Positions 41,300 to 53,398 are shown, numbered from the stretch's first letter. The stretch is 64,000 nt of DNA from Megaustenia siamemsis (GCA_032433765.1 JAVIAB010000073.1:63320199-63384198); one strand, 5' to 3'. Program-made: numbers and translations. Notes: generated by a model from the sequence alone, not told the origin.

Positions 41300-41805
41300 A
41301 GATTAGACCGTAACTTAGATATGTAATCTATAGGTTATGTATGTAGGTAACAAACAATAGGGGAAAAAGTAAGTACCCCTGTTTTACTCCCGAACTTCGA
41401 ATTGTTGCTGTTCTGAGGCTAATTAAATTCTTTAGATGTTAGCTTACTCCTTACGTTGTTTATCCCCAATAGTTTTTTCCTATTTACTCAATCTTCTACT
41501 AGCGCCCCACTCATCTAACATATAAATCCAAACATATAACATCTATATGTTATATTTATATGTTAAACATATAAACATCTGGTAGTGATCAAACATTTGG
41601 TCCGAAAACTTGAGAATATGTCCTGCATGAGAATGTACATTGTATTTTATACAGCCTTAAGATGAAAATACCAATGACAACAGTTTTGCAAAACATTTTT
41701 GGAGAATTTGATGATTACGACGGCTTCTTGATGACGGCTTTATTAAAAAAACTTGTGCTCTCTGTTATCTGACAATGAAATTGACCCAGAAGATGAATCA
41801 CTATA
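41300..41805. other. nAChR intron sequence
   Basis: AT-rich with no recognised element, next to the donor of the exon at 41811-41920. Confidence 0.4.
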
Positions 41806-41810
41806 CTTAC

Positions 41811-41920
41811 AAATTGTACAGCTTGATGTCTGGAATCCATAATTTGCTGGAAGGAATGCGAATTTTCTGAACATTTCCATATTTTGCTGGATCCCATTTC
41901 ATGTGCATATCTGTCCATAC
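41811..41920 (-). CDS. nAChR subunit exon: loop D / loop A region
   Basis: 110 bases on the minus strand between an acceptor (...CGTTTAATCAG) and donor GTAAGT. The translation is 'VWTDMHMKWDPAKYGNVQ' then 'KIRIPSSKLWIPDIKLYN'. 'W.D..L.W.P..Y........P...LW.PDI.LYN' is the invariant extracellular core of nicotinic subunits, with the loop D Trp near the start. The two leftover bases TT continue into the exon at 25846-25935. Upstream exons (signal peptide and N-terminal helix) were not found up to the window end, so the gene is 5'-incomplete here. Confidence 0.95.
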
Positions 41921-42265
41921 CTGATTAAACGTAATAACGTGGTCTGTTTTAGGACTATTACAACAATTATGAACGAAGAAATCTGCAAATCATGTCTTAT
42001 GTGCTAGATTATCATAAAGTTAATGTTATTTTATATATTTTTAATTGTTTCAGTTGTTTTACTCAAAAGAAAACCCCACAATATTGTGGCCTATTTTTAT
42101 AACGAAAAGTTTCAATGATTCAACAGGTATATTGAACAACTTAAAACATTTTTGTATCTCTCATATGAAATATTCATTCTCCATCTCTAACATAAATTGT
42201 TCATGCCCATGTGCCAGCATAACATTTATAGGAATAGGAATAAAAAAATTCGGGCACCATGTGAC
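41921..42265. other. Upstream intron sequence
   Basis: No coding motif recognised on either strand. Confidence 0.4.
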
Positions 42266-42425
42266 AAAGCTGTCATTGTAAAAAGTATTATTATGGAAAC
42301 AGACCATAGATTTAAAAAGCAGTGATCTCAGCAACATGTGCCATTTTTGGCACGCAAGGTTTCTGTTTGAGGTTGTGGTTCTGCCCTATGTGCCGTCTTT
42401 GGCTCGAAAAGATGATAGAGATAGC
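42266..42425 (-). repeat. Dispersed repeat, inverted relative to 3605-3766
   Basis: Contains the reverse complement of the 3.6-kb copy, including TTGGCACGCAAGGTTTCTG and TATGTGCCGTCTTTGGCTCG. Moderately diverged. Confidence 0.65.
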
Positions 42426-42554
42426 ATAACATTTTTACCGAAATGCATTCCTGTTACTGTTTTCAGTACCAACTAAAAATAAAAGCACTTCGGGCCCAAA
42501 GATTGGCAGTGTGAGTACACACTGATGTTCTCTCTGAGTGTGCACACCAAACTT

Positions 42555-42850
42555 AGGTTGACGTCATGGGACGCACCAAAATGGCAACTTATTTATATTC
42601 GAGCCATGGACTAAGCGATGTTTACTTTGAACACCACGATATTGTTTACTTTGAACACCAGGATAGTGTTCACTTTCTGCGCGGTTTCGCCTTATGTCTT
42701 TGGCGTGTGCTGAGACTGTTACGATGGGGACTACAGTTACCTTTCTTTGTTTGGGATATGTGTTAGTAATTCGGATGATTCCACTGGCACGGCGGTTGAG
42801 CAATTATGGATTCGTTTGCAGTGATGCCGAGGCCTTCCATAACCAATAAC
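42555..42850 (+). repeat. rep-2 dispersed repeat copy
   Basis: 'GACGTCATGGGACGCACC', a short internal duplication of 'GTTTACTTTGAACACCA', then 'TTTCTGCGCGGTTTCGCC' and 'GATTCCACTGGCACGGCGG'. Unlike the 18.8-20.2 kb copy, the two halves are contiguous, indicating that the sequence between them at 19 kb is inserted there or deleted here. Confidence 0.82.
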
Positions 42851-43369
42851 CAATAACCTAACTTAATTGCCATTTCTACTCTCTACCCTATTTCAAAAGT
42901 CTCAAGATAAAATCCTCACTCGATCGTATCAACTTATAACATACACAGTGTTGTGAATGCGACCTTCCACCATCTAAGTTTAATGCTTTAATGTACGACC
43001 TTTTGACGTCACCTTTTGAGACCGCCTTTGCGTGTGCCTGCTGCTTACACTTGTGCGTGCATACACTCTTTATTGAAAGACTGAACTTGGAGAGAAACTG
43101 AACTGTGTGTTTGCTTTTCTGTCCCAACAGCTTGTTCCGTTCGTCCCTTACGACCAAACTTGAGAGACGTTTTTTCTGCGTGCATAATAACAATTAATAA
43201 CACATCGATAACACACTGACCATTGATCGGCTGCCTTTATTTCTTCTTTTCTCACATCTTCTGTCATGACAATTATTGTTTATCTATTCAATTTCTCTCC
43301 TTTCATTCTCTATTATATTATCATTTATTCTATTTTAATCTTCCTATTCATGTTCGACACCTCGCTCGT

Positions 43370-43545
43370 AGGCCGACAACAGTCTGTTTTTGACGAATCA
43401 CAGTGTTGTGAGTGAAACCTTCCCCCATCTAGACTTGATCTGCGCTTTACGTCACATTGGTGCTGTTCATGACCGTTGTTGAAACTCTTTGACGCAAGTT
43501 ATTTCCATGTTACACATTATGTAAACTACTTCGTCAGCCGCAGAT
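43370..43545 (+). repeat. rep-3 copy in unit 1
   Basis: Shares 'CTAGACTTGATCTGCGCTTT' and 'AAACTACTTCGTCAGCC' with 24172-24345; repeated in every later unit. Confidence 0.8.
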
Positions 43546-43947
43546 TTGTCTCTGGGGAATTTGCTTAGTGTTTTATTCGTCGTAGGCTGCTTACAATTGA
43601 GTAATCAGACATAAATCTAAAGGGATCGAGATTATTTGTTCGGCGACATTGGTGTGTGCTACGTCATCGTAATGGTTCCCTAAACCGACCGTGCGCAAAT
43701 CTTACGGTCTGCTGTTTGATGTGCGACGGGGAAAATTTGACGTCTGACTGTGTCTCTATGTTCGGAATTGGAGTCATCAACGATGGCCTAATCAAGTGCT
43801 ACGACGATCATCATTTTTAAGAGGACGTGACTTACCGGTATTTGGGGATATAGCAAGGAATGTATAGCTAGAAGTGAATGGTCGTTAGTTGTGGCAACGA
43901 CCAGCACATGTTGGGAGCGAATTGTATAGCAGTATAGTATGACCGAG

Positions 43948-44204
43948 GGAGCCGCGATAGCTCAGTGGTTAGTGAACTGGACTACTACGGACAAGGGGTA
44001 GGGTTCGATCCCAACCGACGGCTCAGGGTTCACCCAGCCTTAAATGGGTACCGGATTTTTCTGGGAAAGTAAAGCAGCACGGGCGTAATACCGACCACAT
44101 TACCCCAAAAATCATGTGCTGAAGGTCTGTAAAATATAGGGTCACTAACACCATATTTCCCTATACGCCACGTGGCGTGACAGGGGGTACTTTACTTTTA
44201 CTTT
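43948..44204 (+). mobile_element. tRNA-derived SINE inserted in unit 1 only
   Basis: Full-length, best-preserved plus-strand copy: TAGCTCAGTGGTTAGTG (A-box-like), GGTTCGATCCC (B-box-like), body, and a TACTTTACTTTTACTTT tail. It is flanked by TATAGTATGACCGAG at 43933-43947 and 44205-44219. Units 2, 3 and 4 have the empty site with one copy of that 15-mer (for example near 49233). Confidence 0.96.
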
Positions 44205-45101
44205 TATAGTATGACCGAGAATTGCACACTAAGAGATGAAGGATGGGGAAGAAAAGATTAAGCACATTAATATTATTCATATATACTGAAGAAGAAATGA
44301 CAAAATGGGAATCTGACAGAATCTGTATGACATGGAGATAGAAACGGTTGTTAGGAGATTAAGAAGAAAATTTAGTGAGAGATTGGCCACCCAAGAGAGA
44401 GGATGTACAGTCATAGCCAAGTTGAAAATTAACGGTCATGGAGTTAGATTGTCAACCCAAGAGAGAAGATGTGCGTTTGTAGAGAACAGTCGGGCAGTCG
44501 TAGATAACGGATAGGCAGTTGAGAACCCAAGAGAAGAGAACAGCCGAGATGGCTGAATAATTCAAGTTGAGGAAGAACCTGAGGACGGAATGGACCGGCA
44601 TTCGAGATAAACAGATGAATTCGGCAATTGGCATTTAGGAAATGGAGTAATAGCGACATTAGAGCCGACAATAGAATTAGTTAGAGTTGGTTAATGCTGA
44701 GTCCGAACATAAATGCTAGGATAGAAGAGAATAGATTTAGTGGAGAATGAATGCAGTGTAATTAGAGTGATGAAGTGAACTAATATGCCGACATGTATAT
44801 TTTTGCAAGTGTAAATAAAGGCTGCCAATCATTTAAAACCTGACGTTGTTTTCGTGACGTTATTAATAGCAGTCATACGTTTCACGAGTTGAATGTTTGT
44901 TCGTGAAACGGCACGAAAGTTATAGAAGACAGAGATTAACGGTCAACGGTTCACTGCATTTAGTGGTTTATTGAATCACTAAAAGAGGGTCTTTTCAGGA
45001 GAGGAATTTTCAGGAACGGGCACAAAATAGACGAAGAAGACTTATGCGAATAAGGAAGAAAAGATAAAAGATACGATACAAAGTGGATTCCTTCAGATAA
45101 A

Positions 45102-45307
45102 AGATTGGGGACAATCAAAGGCTAGGGAAAGCAAACCTGAACAAAATGTTGGCTGAAATCGGATGCCCTGGGCCGCTGGCGCAGAATACAGTGCAACGTT
45201 TTTACAGGTATTCAATCGGAGTGGATCTAACAGGCTTAGACAGCTGTCTTCGTACGAGAGTCTGGAGTCCTACTCTGATTGAGTCCTGATGATCGCAGAG
45301 AGAGGGC
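45102..45307 (-). repeat. rep-1 copy (inverted) in unit 1
   Basis: Reverse complement of the 28.5-kb copy from 'CAATCTT' back to 'CTCTCTCTGCGATCA'. Repeated in every unit. No minisatellite accompanies it. Confidence 0.8.
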
Positions 45308-45393
45308 GATGTTCGATACTAACATTTGTAGGACCGTTCGCCATCGAGCGGCCCTCCCTACTCCTGTATTATTATGTGATATATTATGTGATA

Positions 45394-45472
45394 ATTATGT
45401 GACGATGACTTCGTAAAGCGTTGTTCTTTTAACATGGCGCGTGCATTTGGGGAAGAAAAAATCTATTGCTGT
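45394..45472 (+). repeat. Direct repeat, left copy (unit 1)
   Basis: 'ATTATGTGACGATGACTTCG' followed by 'TAAAGCGTTGTTCTTTTAAC' and 'ATGGCGCGTGCATTTGGGG'; reappears at 46066-46136, 672 bases downstream, and likewise in each unit. Confidence 0.9.
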
Positions 45473-45779
45473 TGTCTGCTGCCTTGTCAGAATTCTAATT
45501 GTTGCTATTACTAACTGTTCAGCTGTTCTTTGCTTGTTCCACTTTTTATCTCAAACTATCTCGCTGGGCTTTGGACATTTCATGCTTTTGTCACTCGCTT
45601 ATGTTGGACCGTTCCCCATCGAACGGCCATACTCTATCTATCTATGGATGTTGCCTGTTCCGTTACTTCTGTTAGACCAGTTCCTTGTCTGTTGCTGCTG
45701 GCATTTGTTTTATACATCTGCTGATTGGACCTCTCTGCTTGTTCCTCCTTTTATCTCAAGCTGTCCTCTTGGGCTTGTG

Positions 45780-46018
45780 AGAAATGGGAACATGATTTTT
45801 TTATTTTTCAACAATAAGGCAAACATGTGTGTTTGCAAGTGTTGTCTGAAAATAAAGAGTATAATCTAAAACGGCATTACACACCGCAACACGCCGCTAA
45901 ATACAAGGACTACATTGGTACAATACGTTCTACACTTGTGTGTGATTTGAAGAAAAAGGTTAGTGCTCAGAAATCTGTTTTTACTACATTAACAACAAAA
46001 CAACTAAAAGTTTCTTAA
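45780..46018 (+). pseudogene. BED/C2H2 zinc-finger fragment (GTF2IRD2/hAT-like), unit 1
   Basis: Two frames combine to a recognisable finger: 'CVCKCCLKIK' in one, then 'KEYNLKRHYTPQHAAKYKDY' in the next, followed by 'LKKKVSAQKSVFTTLTTKQ'. 'C..C......KEYNL.RHY...H..KY......LR...' then a basic helix is the N-terminus of GTF2IRD2/SCAND3/ZBED-like proteins, which derive from hAT transposases. The frameshift between the Cys pair and the His pair, and the missing transposase core, make it a pseudogene fragment. Confidence 0.6.
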
Positions 46019-46065
46019 TGGTATCTTTTGTTGTAAGCGCAGAGATAGCGAAATAAAAAAAAATC

Positions 46066-46136
46066 ATTATGTGACGATGACTTCGTAAAGCGTTGTTCTT
46101 TTAACATGGCGCGTGCATTTGAGGGAGAAAAAATTG
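46066..46136 (+). repeat. Direct repeat, right copy (unit 1)
   Basis: Second copy of 45394-45472, with GAGGG for GGGG near the end. The LINE-B sequence starts directly after it. Confidence 0.9.
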
Positions 46137-46143
46137 CGTCATT

Positions 46144-48382
46144 TTGAGAGCGTTCCACTTATCAAAACAGACTCGTAGGAGGCAGGAGCGATGGACGCAG
46201 CCACCTTGGTGGAACGTAGATGTCGAGGAAGCTTGGCGGAGCAAGAGACAAACGGTCAAGACATGGCAGAAAGCTAGAAGGAATGGAAGAACACAAGCTG
46301 AGCTCTTGAAGCGTCTGAAAGTAGAGGTCGATCAAAAAATGATGCACTTTAAACTATGCGCTAAGCAGGTTAAGGATGCCAAATGGGATGACTTCTGTAA
46401 AAAAGTATGCTCAGAAAAATCGCTCATTCAGTGCATGAATGGCACATACCAGACTTTCAGAGCACAGGCACGTATATGGCACAAATCTGATGAGAGCAAA
46501 GGGATGGCCCTGCTTGCCCGCTACATTGAGCAGACGGACCAAAGAAATGAGACTGTAAGAATGAGGATACGGGGATCGCTGTAAAAATTGTGTAAGGATG
46601 TAGGGCTGGAAGAAGATCTCACAATCACAACCGATACCATTCGCACGACACTTAAAACACTGCTCCTGGGCCAGATGGTGTTCGGTACGATGACATAGGC
46701 AATTTAGATGACGACACCTTGACAAAACTGGCTAATGAGTTTAATGCCAGTATTCGGAGTGGCCAGATTAAGGAGGAGTGGCTACACAGCTACTTACAGC
46801 TACCGAAGCCAAACAAGGACCATTCTCAGATCGGTGCCTACAGAATCATCACAATGCAGAACACAGCGGGCAAGCTGCTGGAAAATAGTTGCCCGTGTCC
46901 TCACCTGTCACCTTGAACAGAAACGTTAACCTCCCACCCACACTCGGAGGTTATAGATATAACAAAGAGACATGGCTCAATGCGGCAGTATTTGCCTATG
47001 ACGTCTTCGAAGGCTTCCACAGACGAGAGGAGACATGTGATGCTGCTATAGATCTGGAGGATGCATACAACAGGGTACCATTTGAATATCTCATGCATAT
47101 GCTCCTCAAACTGACGGTGCACCCATTCCTCATTAGATGGATTGCCGCGGCACTGTTTCAGAGGAAGGTGATACTCAGATGTGGAAGTTGGTCTTCCGAG
47201 CCAACACCCATTTGCTCAGGGCTGCCACAAGGCTCACCATTGTCACCAGTTCTATTTAACGTGTACACAATACCGATCACAAACAGCTGGATGGGAGGGG
47301 AAGAACTATGACTTTTGCTGATGATATTCTGGTATATTGACAGGGAAGAGACAGACGGGGAATCGCTTCCACAATGCAAAACGAACTCCATCGCATTTCT
47401 TCCTTGTGTGGGGTATCACAGGTGCTGTGGTTAATCCTAAAAAAGCATCAGTTTCATGGTTATCCCTTAACAATCATATCGTTCATACGACCATACCGGT
47501 AGTACGAATGGGAGCTGATGAGGTGACCAGGGACAAGTTGATGACATACCTGTGTTTTCGGGACCACGTCGACCATGTGATAACAAAATTCCGCAAAGGA
47601 TTAGCCGCCTTAAAGGTCAGCGCAGCTGCCAACATCGAGCATAGGCTACTTACTCTTCTGTTCCAGGGATTAGTCCTCACACCAATCGAGTATGCCCTGG
47701 CAATTCTTACTGTCAGTACGACTCAAACTGATAACCTGGAGAAAATACAAAATGAAGCCATGCGCATTATCCTGGGATGTACGAGGGACACTCCCTGTGT
47801 AGCAATGAGGTATCTTCTTGACTTTCCAACCATGGATGACAGAATCAAGATCTGGAGAGGTAATTCAGGTAGCTGTAACGAGCATACCTGAAGATTAGTA
47901 CAGATACAGAGCATCCATTGCACCACGTGCTCAACACAGAGAAAGGTGACAGGCTAAAAAGAGACGAATCATGGGTGGGCCGAGCAGAAGATGTCATCAA
48001 ACAGGTCTGTGGGCTTACCAATATCAGCGTTGGTGAGGAGTGGATACCGGTGTCTACGTCATTCAGGGGGACTTTCTCGTGTATTGTCACACTCGACAGG
48101 AAAAGTAGGGAACAGAACCCGGTCGTGGTTAATGCTGAGGTCAACGGTCTCATCTGCGATAACACCGATGAGAAAGAAACAGACGGATCTGTAAGACGAC
48201 ACCAAAGAAGTGTATGGGTGTCAGCACGCCAGGCAGGCAGAATAGTCAAGGAAGACAGTGGTGCATACGTAATGACCACACGTAGCATGACAATGGCAGT
48301 GACCAAGGCATTCAAATGGTTAGAGTCACAAGACTACACCCACGCATGTATACTGAGTGATTCGATGAGCATGATAAAAAAA
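46144..48382 (+). pseudogene. LINE-B in unit 1: linker, RT, truncated RNase H
   Basis: The linker 'QPPWWNVDVEEAWRSKR' onward is open to a TAA at 46582. RT pieces follow in changing frames: 'LPKPNKDHSQIGAYRIITMQ', 'AIDLEDAYNRVPFEYLM' (box A), 'GLPQGSPLSPVLFNVYT' (box B; TGA at 47309), and 'MTFADDILVY' (box C) one frame over, ended by TGA. Later pieces are 'TPIEYALAILTVS' and 'KIQNEAMRIILGCTRDT' (thumb), then RNase H from 'TDGSVRRHQRSVW' to 'LSDSMSMIKK', where it is cut by the unit junction. No endonuclease precedes it. Catalytic residues remain, but at least three lesions inactivate it. Confidence 0.88.
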
Positions 48383-50802
48383 GTGTGTGTTTGCTTTTCT
48401 GTCCCAACAGCTTGTTCCGTTCGTCCCTCACGACCAAACTTGAGAGACGTTTTTCTGCGTGCATAATAACAATTAATAACACATCGATAACACACTGACC
48501 ATTGATCGGCTGCCTTTATTTCTTCTTTTCTCACATCTTCTGTCATGACAATTATTGTTTATCTATTCAATTTCTCTCCTTTCATTCTCTATTATATTAT
48601 CATTTATTCTATTTTAATCTTCCTATTCATGTTCGACACCTCGCTCGTAGGCCGACAACAGTCTGTTTTTGACGAATCACAGTGTTGTGAGTGAAACCTT
48701 CCCCCATCTAGACTTGATCTGCGCTTTACGTCACATTGGTGCTGTTCATGACCGTTGTTGAAACTCTTTGACGCAAGTTATTTCCATGTTACACATTATG
48801 TAAACTACTTCGTCAGCCGCAGATTTGTCTCTGGGGAATTTGCTTAGTGTTTTATTCGTCGTAGGCTGCTTACAATTGAGTAATCAGACATAAATCTAAA
48901 GGGATCGAGATTATTTGTTCGGCGACATTGGTGTGTGCTACGTCATCGTAATGGTTCCCTAAACCGACCGTGCGCAAATCTTACGGTCTGCTGTTTGATG
49001 TGCGACGGGGAAAATTTGACGTCTGACTGTGTCTCTATGTTCGGAATTGGAGTCATCAACGATGGCTAATCAAGTGCTACGACGATCATCATTTTTAAGA
49101 GGACGTGACTTACGGTATTTGGGGATATAGCAAGGAATGTATAAGTGAATGGTCGTTAGCAGTGTATCTAGAAGTGAATGGTCGTTAGTTGTGGCAACGA
49201 CCAGCACATGTTGGGAGCGAATTGTATAGCATTATAGTATGACCGAGAATTGCAAACTAAGAGATGAAGGATGGGGAAGAAAAGATTAAGCACATTAATA
49301 TTATTCATATATACTGAAGAAGAAATGACAAAATGGGAATCTGACAGAATCTGTATGACATGGAGATAGAAACGGTTGTTAGGAGATTAAGAAGAAAATT
49401 TAGTGAGAGATTGGCCACCCAAGAGAGAGGATGTACAGTCATAGCCAAGTTGAAAATTAGCGGTCATGGAGTTAGATTGGCAACCCAAGAGAGAAGATGT
49501 GCGTTTGTAGAGAACAGTCGGGCAGTCGTAGATAACGGATAGGCAGTTGAGAACCCAAGAGAAGAGAACAGCCGAGATGGCTGAATAATTCAAGTTGAGG
49601 AAGAACCTGAAGACGGAATGGACCGGCATTCGAGATAAACAGATGAATTCGGCAATTGGCATTTAGGAAATGGAGTAATAGCGACATTAGAGCCGACAAT
49701 AGAATTAGTTAGAGTTGGTTAATGCTGAGTCCGAACATAAATGCTAGGATAGAAGAGAATAGATTTAGTGGAGAATGAATGCAGTGTAATTAGAGTGATG
49801 AAGTGAACTAATATGCCGACATGTATATTTTTGCAAGTGTAAATAAAGGCTGCCAATCATTTAAAACCTGACGTTGTTTTCGTGACGTTATTAATAGCAG
49901 TCATACGTTTCACGAGTTGAATGTTTGTTCGTTGCACGAAAGTTATAGAAGACAGAGATTAACGGTCAACGGTTCACTGCATTTAGTGGTTTATTGAATC
50001 ACTAAAAGAGGGTCTTTTCAGGAGAGGAATTTTCAGGAACGGGCACAAAATAGACGAAGAAGACTTATGCGAATAAGGAAGAAAAGATAAAAGATACGAT
50101 ACAAAGTGGATTCCTTCAGATAAAAGATTGGGGACAATCAAAGGCTAGGGAAAGCAAACCTGAACAAAATGCTGGCTGAAATCGGATGCCCTGGGCCGCT
50201 GGCGCAGAATACAGTGCAACGTTTTTACAGGTATTCAATCGGAGTGGATCTAACAGGCTTAGACAGCTGTCTTCGTACGAGAGTCTGGAGTCCTACTCTG
50301 ATTGAGTCTTGATGATCGCAGAGAGAGGGCGATGTTCGATACTAACATTTGTAGGACCGTTCGCCATCGAGCGGCCCTCCCTACTCCTGTATTATTATGT
50401 GATATATTATGTGATAATTATGTGACGATGACTTCGTAAAGCGTTGTTCTTTTAACATGGCGCGTGCATTTGGGGAAGAAAAAATCTATTGCTGTTGTCT
50501 GCTGCCTTGTCAGAATTCTAATTGTTGCTATTACTAACTGTTCAGCTGTTCTTTGCTTGTTCCACTTTTTATCTCAAACTATCTCGCTGGGCTTTGGACA
50601 TTTCATGCTTTTGTCACTCGCTTATGTTGGACCGTTCCCCATCGAACGGCCATACTCTATCTATCTATGGATGTTGCCTGTTCCGTTACTTCTGTTAGAC
50701 CAGTTCCTTGTCTGTTGCTGCTGGCATTTGTTTTATACATCTGCTGATTGGACCTCTCTGCTTGTTCCTCCTTTTATCTCAAGCTGTCCTCTTGGGCTTG
50801 TG

Positions 50803-51041
50803 AGAAATGGGAACATGATTTTTTTATTTTTCAACAATAAGGCAAACATGTGTGTTTGCAAGTGTTGTCTGAAAATAAAGAGTATAATCTAAAACGGCAT
50901 TACACACCGCAACACGCCGCTAAATACAAGGACTACATTGGTACAATACGTTCTACACTTGTGTGTGATTTGAAGAAAAAGGTTAGTGCTCAGAAATCTG
51001 TTTTTACTACATTAACAACAAAACAACTAAAAGTTTCTTAA
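50803..51041 (+). pseudogene. BED-finger fragment, unit 2
   Basis: Same sequence and the same frameshift as 45780-46018. Confidence 0.58.
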
Positions 51042-51167
51042 TGGTATCTTTTGTTGTAAGCGCAGAGATAGCGAAATAAAAAAAAAATCATTATGTGACG
51101 ATGACTTCGTAAAGCGTTGTTCTTTTAACATGGCGCGTGCATTTGGGGGAGAAAAAATTGCGTCATT

Positions 51168-53398
51168 TTGAGAGCGTTCCACTTATCAAAACAGACTCGT
51201 AGGAGGCAGGAGCGATGGACGCAGCCACCTTGGTGGAACGTAGATGTCGAGGAAGCTTGGCGGAGCAAGAGACAAACGGTCAAGACATGGCAGAAAGCTA
51301 GAAGGAATGGAAGAACACAAGCTGAGCTCTTGAAGCGTCTGAAAGTAGAGGTCGATCAAAAAATGATGCACTTTAAACTATGCGCTAAGCAGGTTAAGGA
51401 TGCCAAATGGGATGACTTCTGTAAAAAAGTATGCTCAGAAAAATCGCTCATTCAGTGCATGAATGGCACATACCAGACTTTCAGAGCACAGGCACGTATA
51501 TGGCACAAATCTGATGAGAGCAAAGGGATGGCCCTGCTTGCCCGCTACATTGAGCAGACGGACCAAAGAAATGAGACTGTAAGAATGAGGATACGGGGAT
51601 CGCTGTAAAAATTGTGTAAGGATGTAGGGCTGGAAGAAGATCTCACAATCACAACCGATACCATTCGCACGACACTTAAAACACTGCTCCTGGGCCAGAT
51701 GGTGTTCGGTACGATGACATAGGCAATTTAGATGACGACACCTTGACAAAACTGGCTAATGAGTTTAATGCCAGTATTCGGAGTGGCCAGATTAAGGAGG
51801 AGTGGCTACACAGCTACTTACAGCTACCGAAGCCAAACAAGGACCATTCTCAGATCGGTGCCTACAGAATCATCACAATGCAGAACACAGCGGGCAAGCT
51901 GCTGGAAAATAGTTGCCCGTGTCCTCACCTGTCACCTTGAACAGAAACGTTAACCTCCCACCCACACTCGGAGGTTATAGATATAACAAAGAGACATGGC
52001 TCAATGCGGCAGTATTTGCCTATGACGTCTTCGAAGGCTTCCACAGACGAGAGGAGACATGTGATGCTGCTATAGATCTGGAGGATGCATACAACAGGGT
52101 ACCATTTGAATATCTCATGCATATGCTCCTCAAACTGACGGTGCACCCATTCCTCATTAGATGGATTGCCGCGGCACTGTTTCAGAGGAAGGTGATACTC
52201 AGATGTGGAAGTTGGTCTTCCGAGCCAACACCCATTTGCTCAGGGCTGCCACAAGGCTCACCATTGTCACCAGAACGTGTACACAATACCGATCACAAAC
52301 AGCTGGATGGGAGGGGAAGAACTATGACTTTTGCTGATGATATTCTGGTATATTGACAGGGAAGAGACAGACGGGGAATCGCTTCCACAATGCAAAACGA
52401 ACTCCATCGCATTTCTTCCTTGTGTGGGGTATCACAGGTGCTGTGGTTAATCCTAAAAAAGCATCAGTTTCATGGTTATCCCTTAACAATCATATCGTTC
52501 ATACGACCATACCGGTAGTACGAATGGGAGCTGATGAGGTGACCAGGGACAAGTTGATGACATACCTGTGTTTTCGGGACCACGTCGACCATGTGATAAC
52601 AAAATTCCGCAAAGGATTAGCCGCCTTAAAGGTCAGCGCAGCTGCCAACATCGAGCATAGGCTACTTACTCTTCTGTTCCAGGGATTAGTCCTCACACCA
52701 ATCGAGTATGCCCTGGCAATTCTTACTGTCAGTACGACTCAAACTGATAACCTGGAGAAAATACAAAATGAAGCCATGCGCATTATCCTGGGATGTACGA
52801 GGGACACTCCCTGTGTAGCAATGAGGTATCTTCTTGACTTTCCAACCATGGATGACAGAATCAAGATCTGGAGAGGTAATTCAGGTAGCTGTAACGAGCA
52901 TACCTGAAGATTAGTACAGATACAGAGCATCCATTGCACCACGTGCTCAACACAGAGAAAGGTGACAGGCTAAAAAGAGACGAATCATGGGTGGGCCGAG
53001 CAGAAGATGTCATCAAACAGGTCTGTGGGCTTACCAATATCAGCGTTGGTGAGGAGTGGATACCGGTGTCTACGTCATTCAGGGGGACTTTCTCGTGTAT
53101 TGTCACACTCGACAGGAAAAGTAGGGAACAGAACCCGGTCGTGGTTAATGCTGAGGTCAACGGTCTCATCTGCGATAACACCGATGAGAAAGAAACAGAC
53201 GGATCTGTAAGACGACACCAAAGAAGTGTATGGGTGTCAGCACGCCAGGCAGGCAGAATAGTCAAGGAAGACAGTGGTGCATACGTAATGACCACACGTA
53301 GCATGACAATGGCAGTGACCAAGGCATTCAAATGGTTAGAGTCACAAGACTACACCCACGCATGTATACTGAGTGATTCGATGAGCATGATAAAAAAA
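51168..53398 (+). pseudogene. LINE-B in unit 2
   Basis: Same lesions as unit 1. The 11-base deletion in box B removes 'VLFNV' and by chance restores one frame from box A through 'FADDILVY', which still ends at the shared TGA. The RNase H is truncated at the same base. Confidence 0.87.

Larger units (their letters stand above)
43105..48384 (+). repeat. Macrosatellite unit 1 (5280 bp)
   Basis: First copy of a direct tandem repeat. Unit borders are placed at GTGTGTTTGCTTTTCTGTCC, found at 43105, 48385, 53401, 58427 and 63452. At the first border it follows unrelated sequence (...GAGAAACTGAA); at all the others it follows the truncated LINE-B RNase H, which defines the junction. Unit 1 is longer because of a SINE (43948-44204) and lacks a 26-base local duplication that units 2-4 share near the same place. 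Order inside: rep-3, rep-2 scrap, 44.3-kb low-complexity ORF region, rep-1 (inverted), BED-finger fragment between two direct repeats, LINE-B. Confidence 0.93.

Noticed and set aside
43948..44025. tRNA gene
   Set aside because: It has A- and B-box-like segments but no closed acceptor stem, and it recurs with the same body and target duplications, so it is a SINE head.
45441..45869. 142-codon hydrophobic ORF present in every macrosatellite unit
   Set aside because: It is kept only because the units are near-identical; its end merges into the frameshifted BED-finger fragment and the rest is non-coding repeat sequence.
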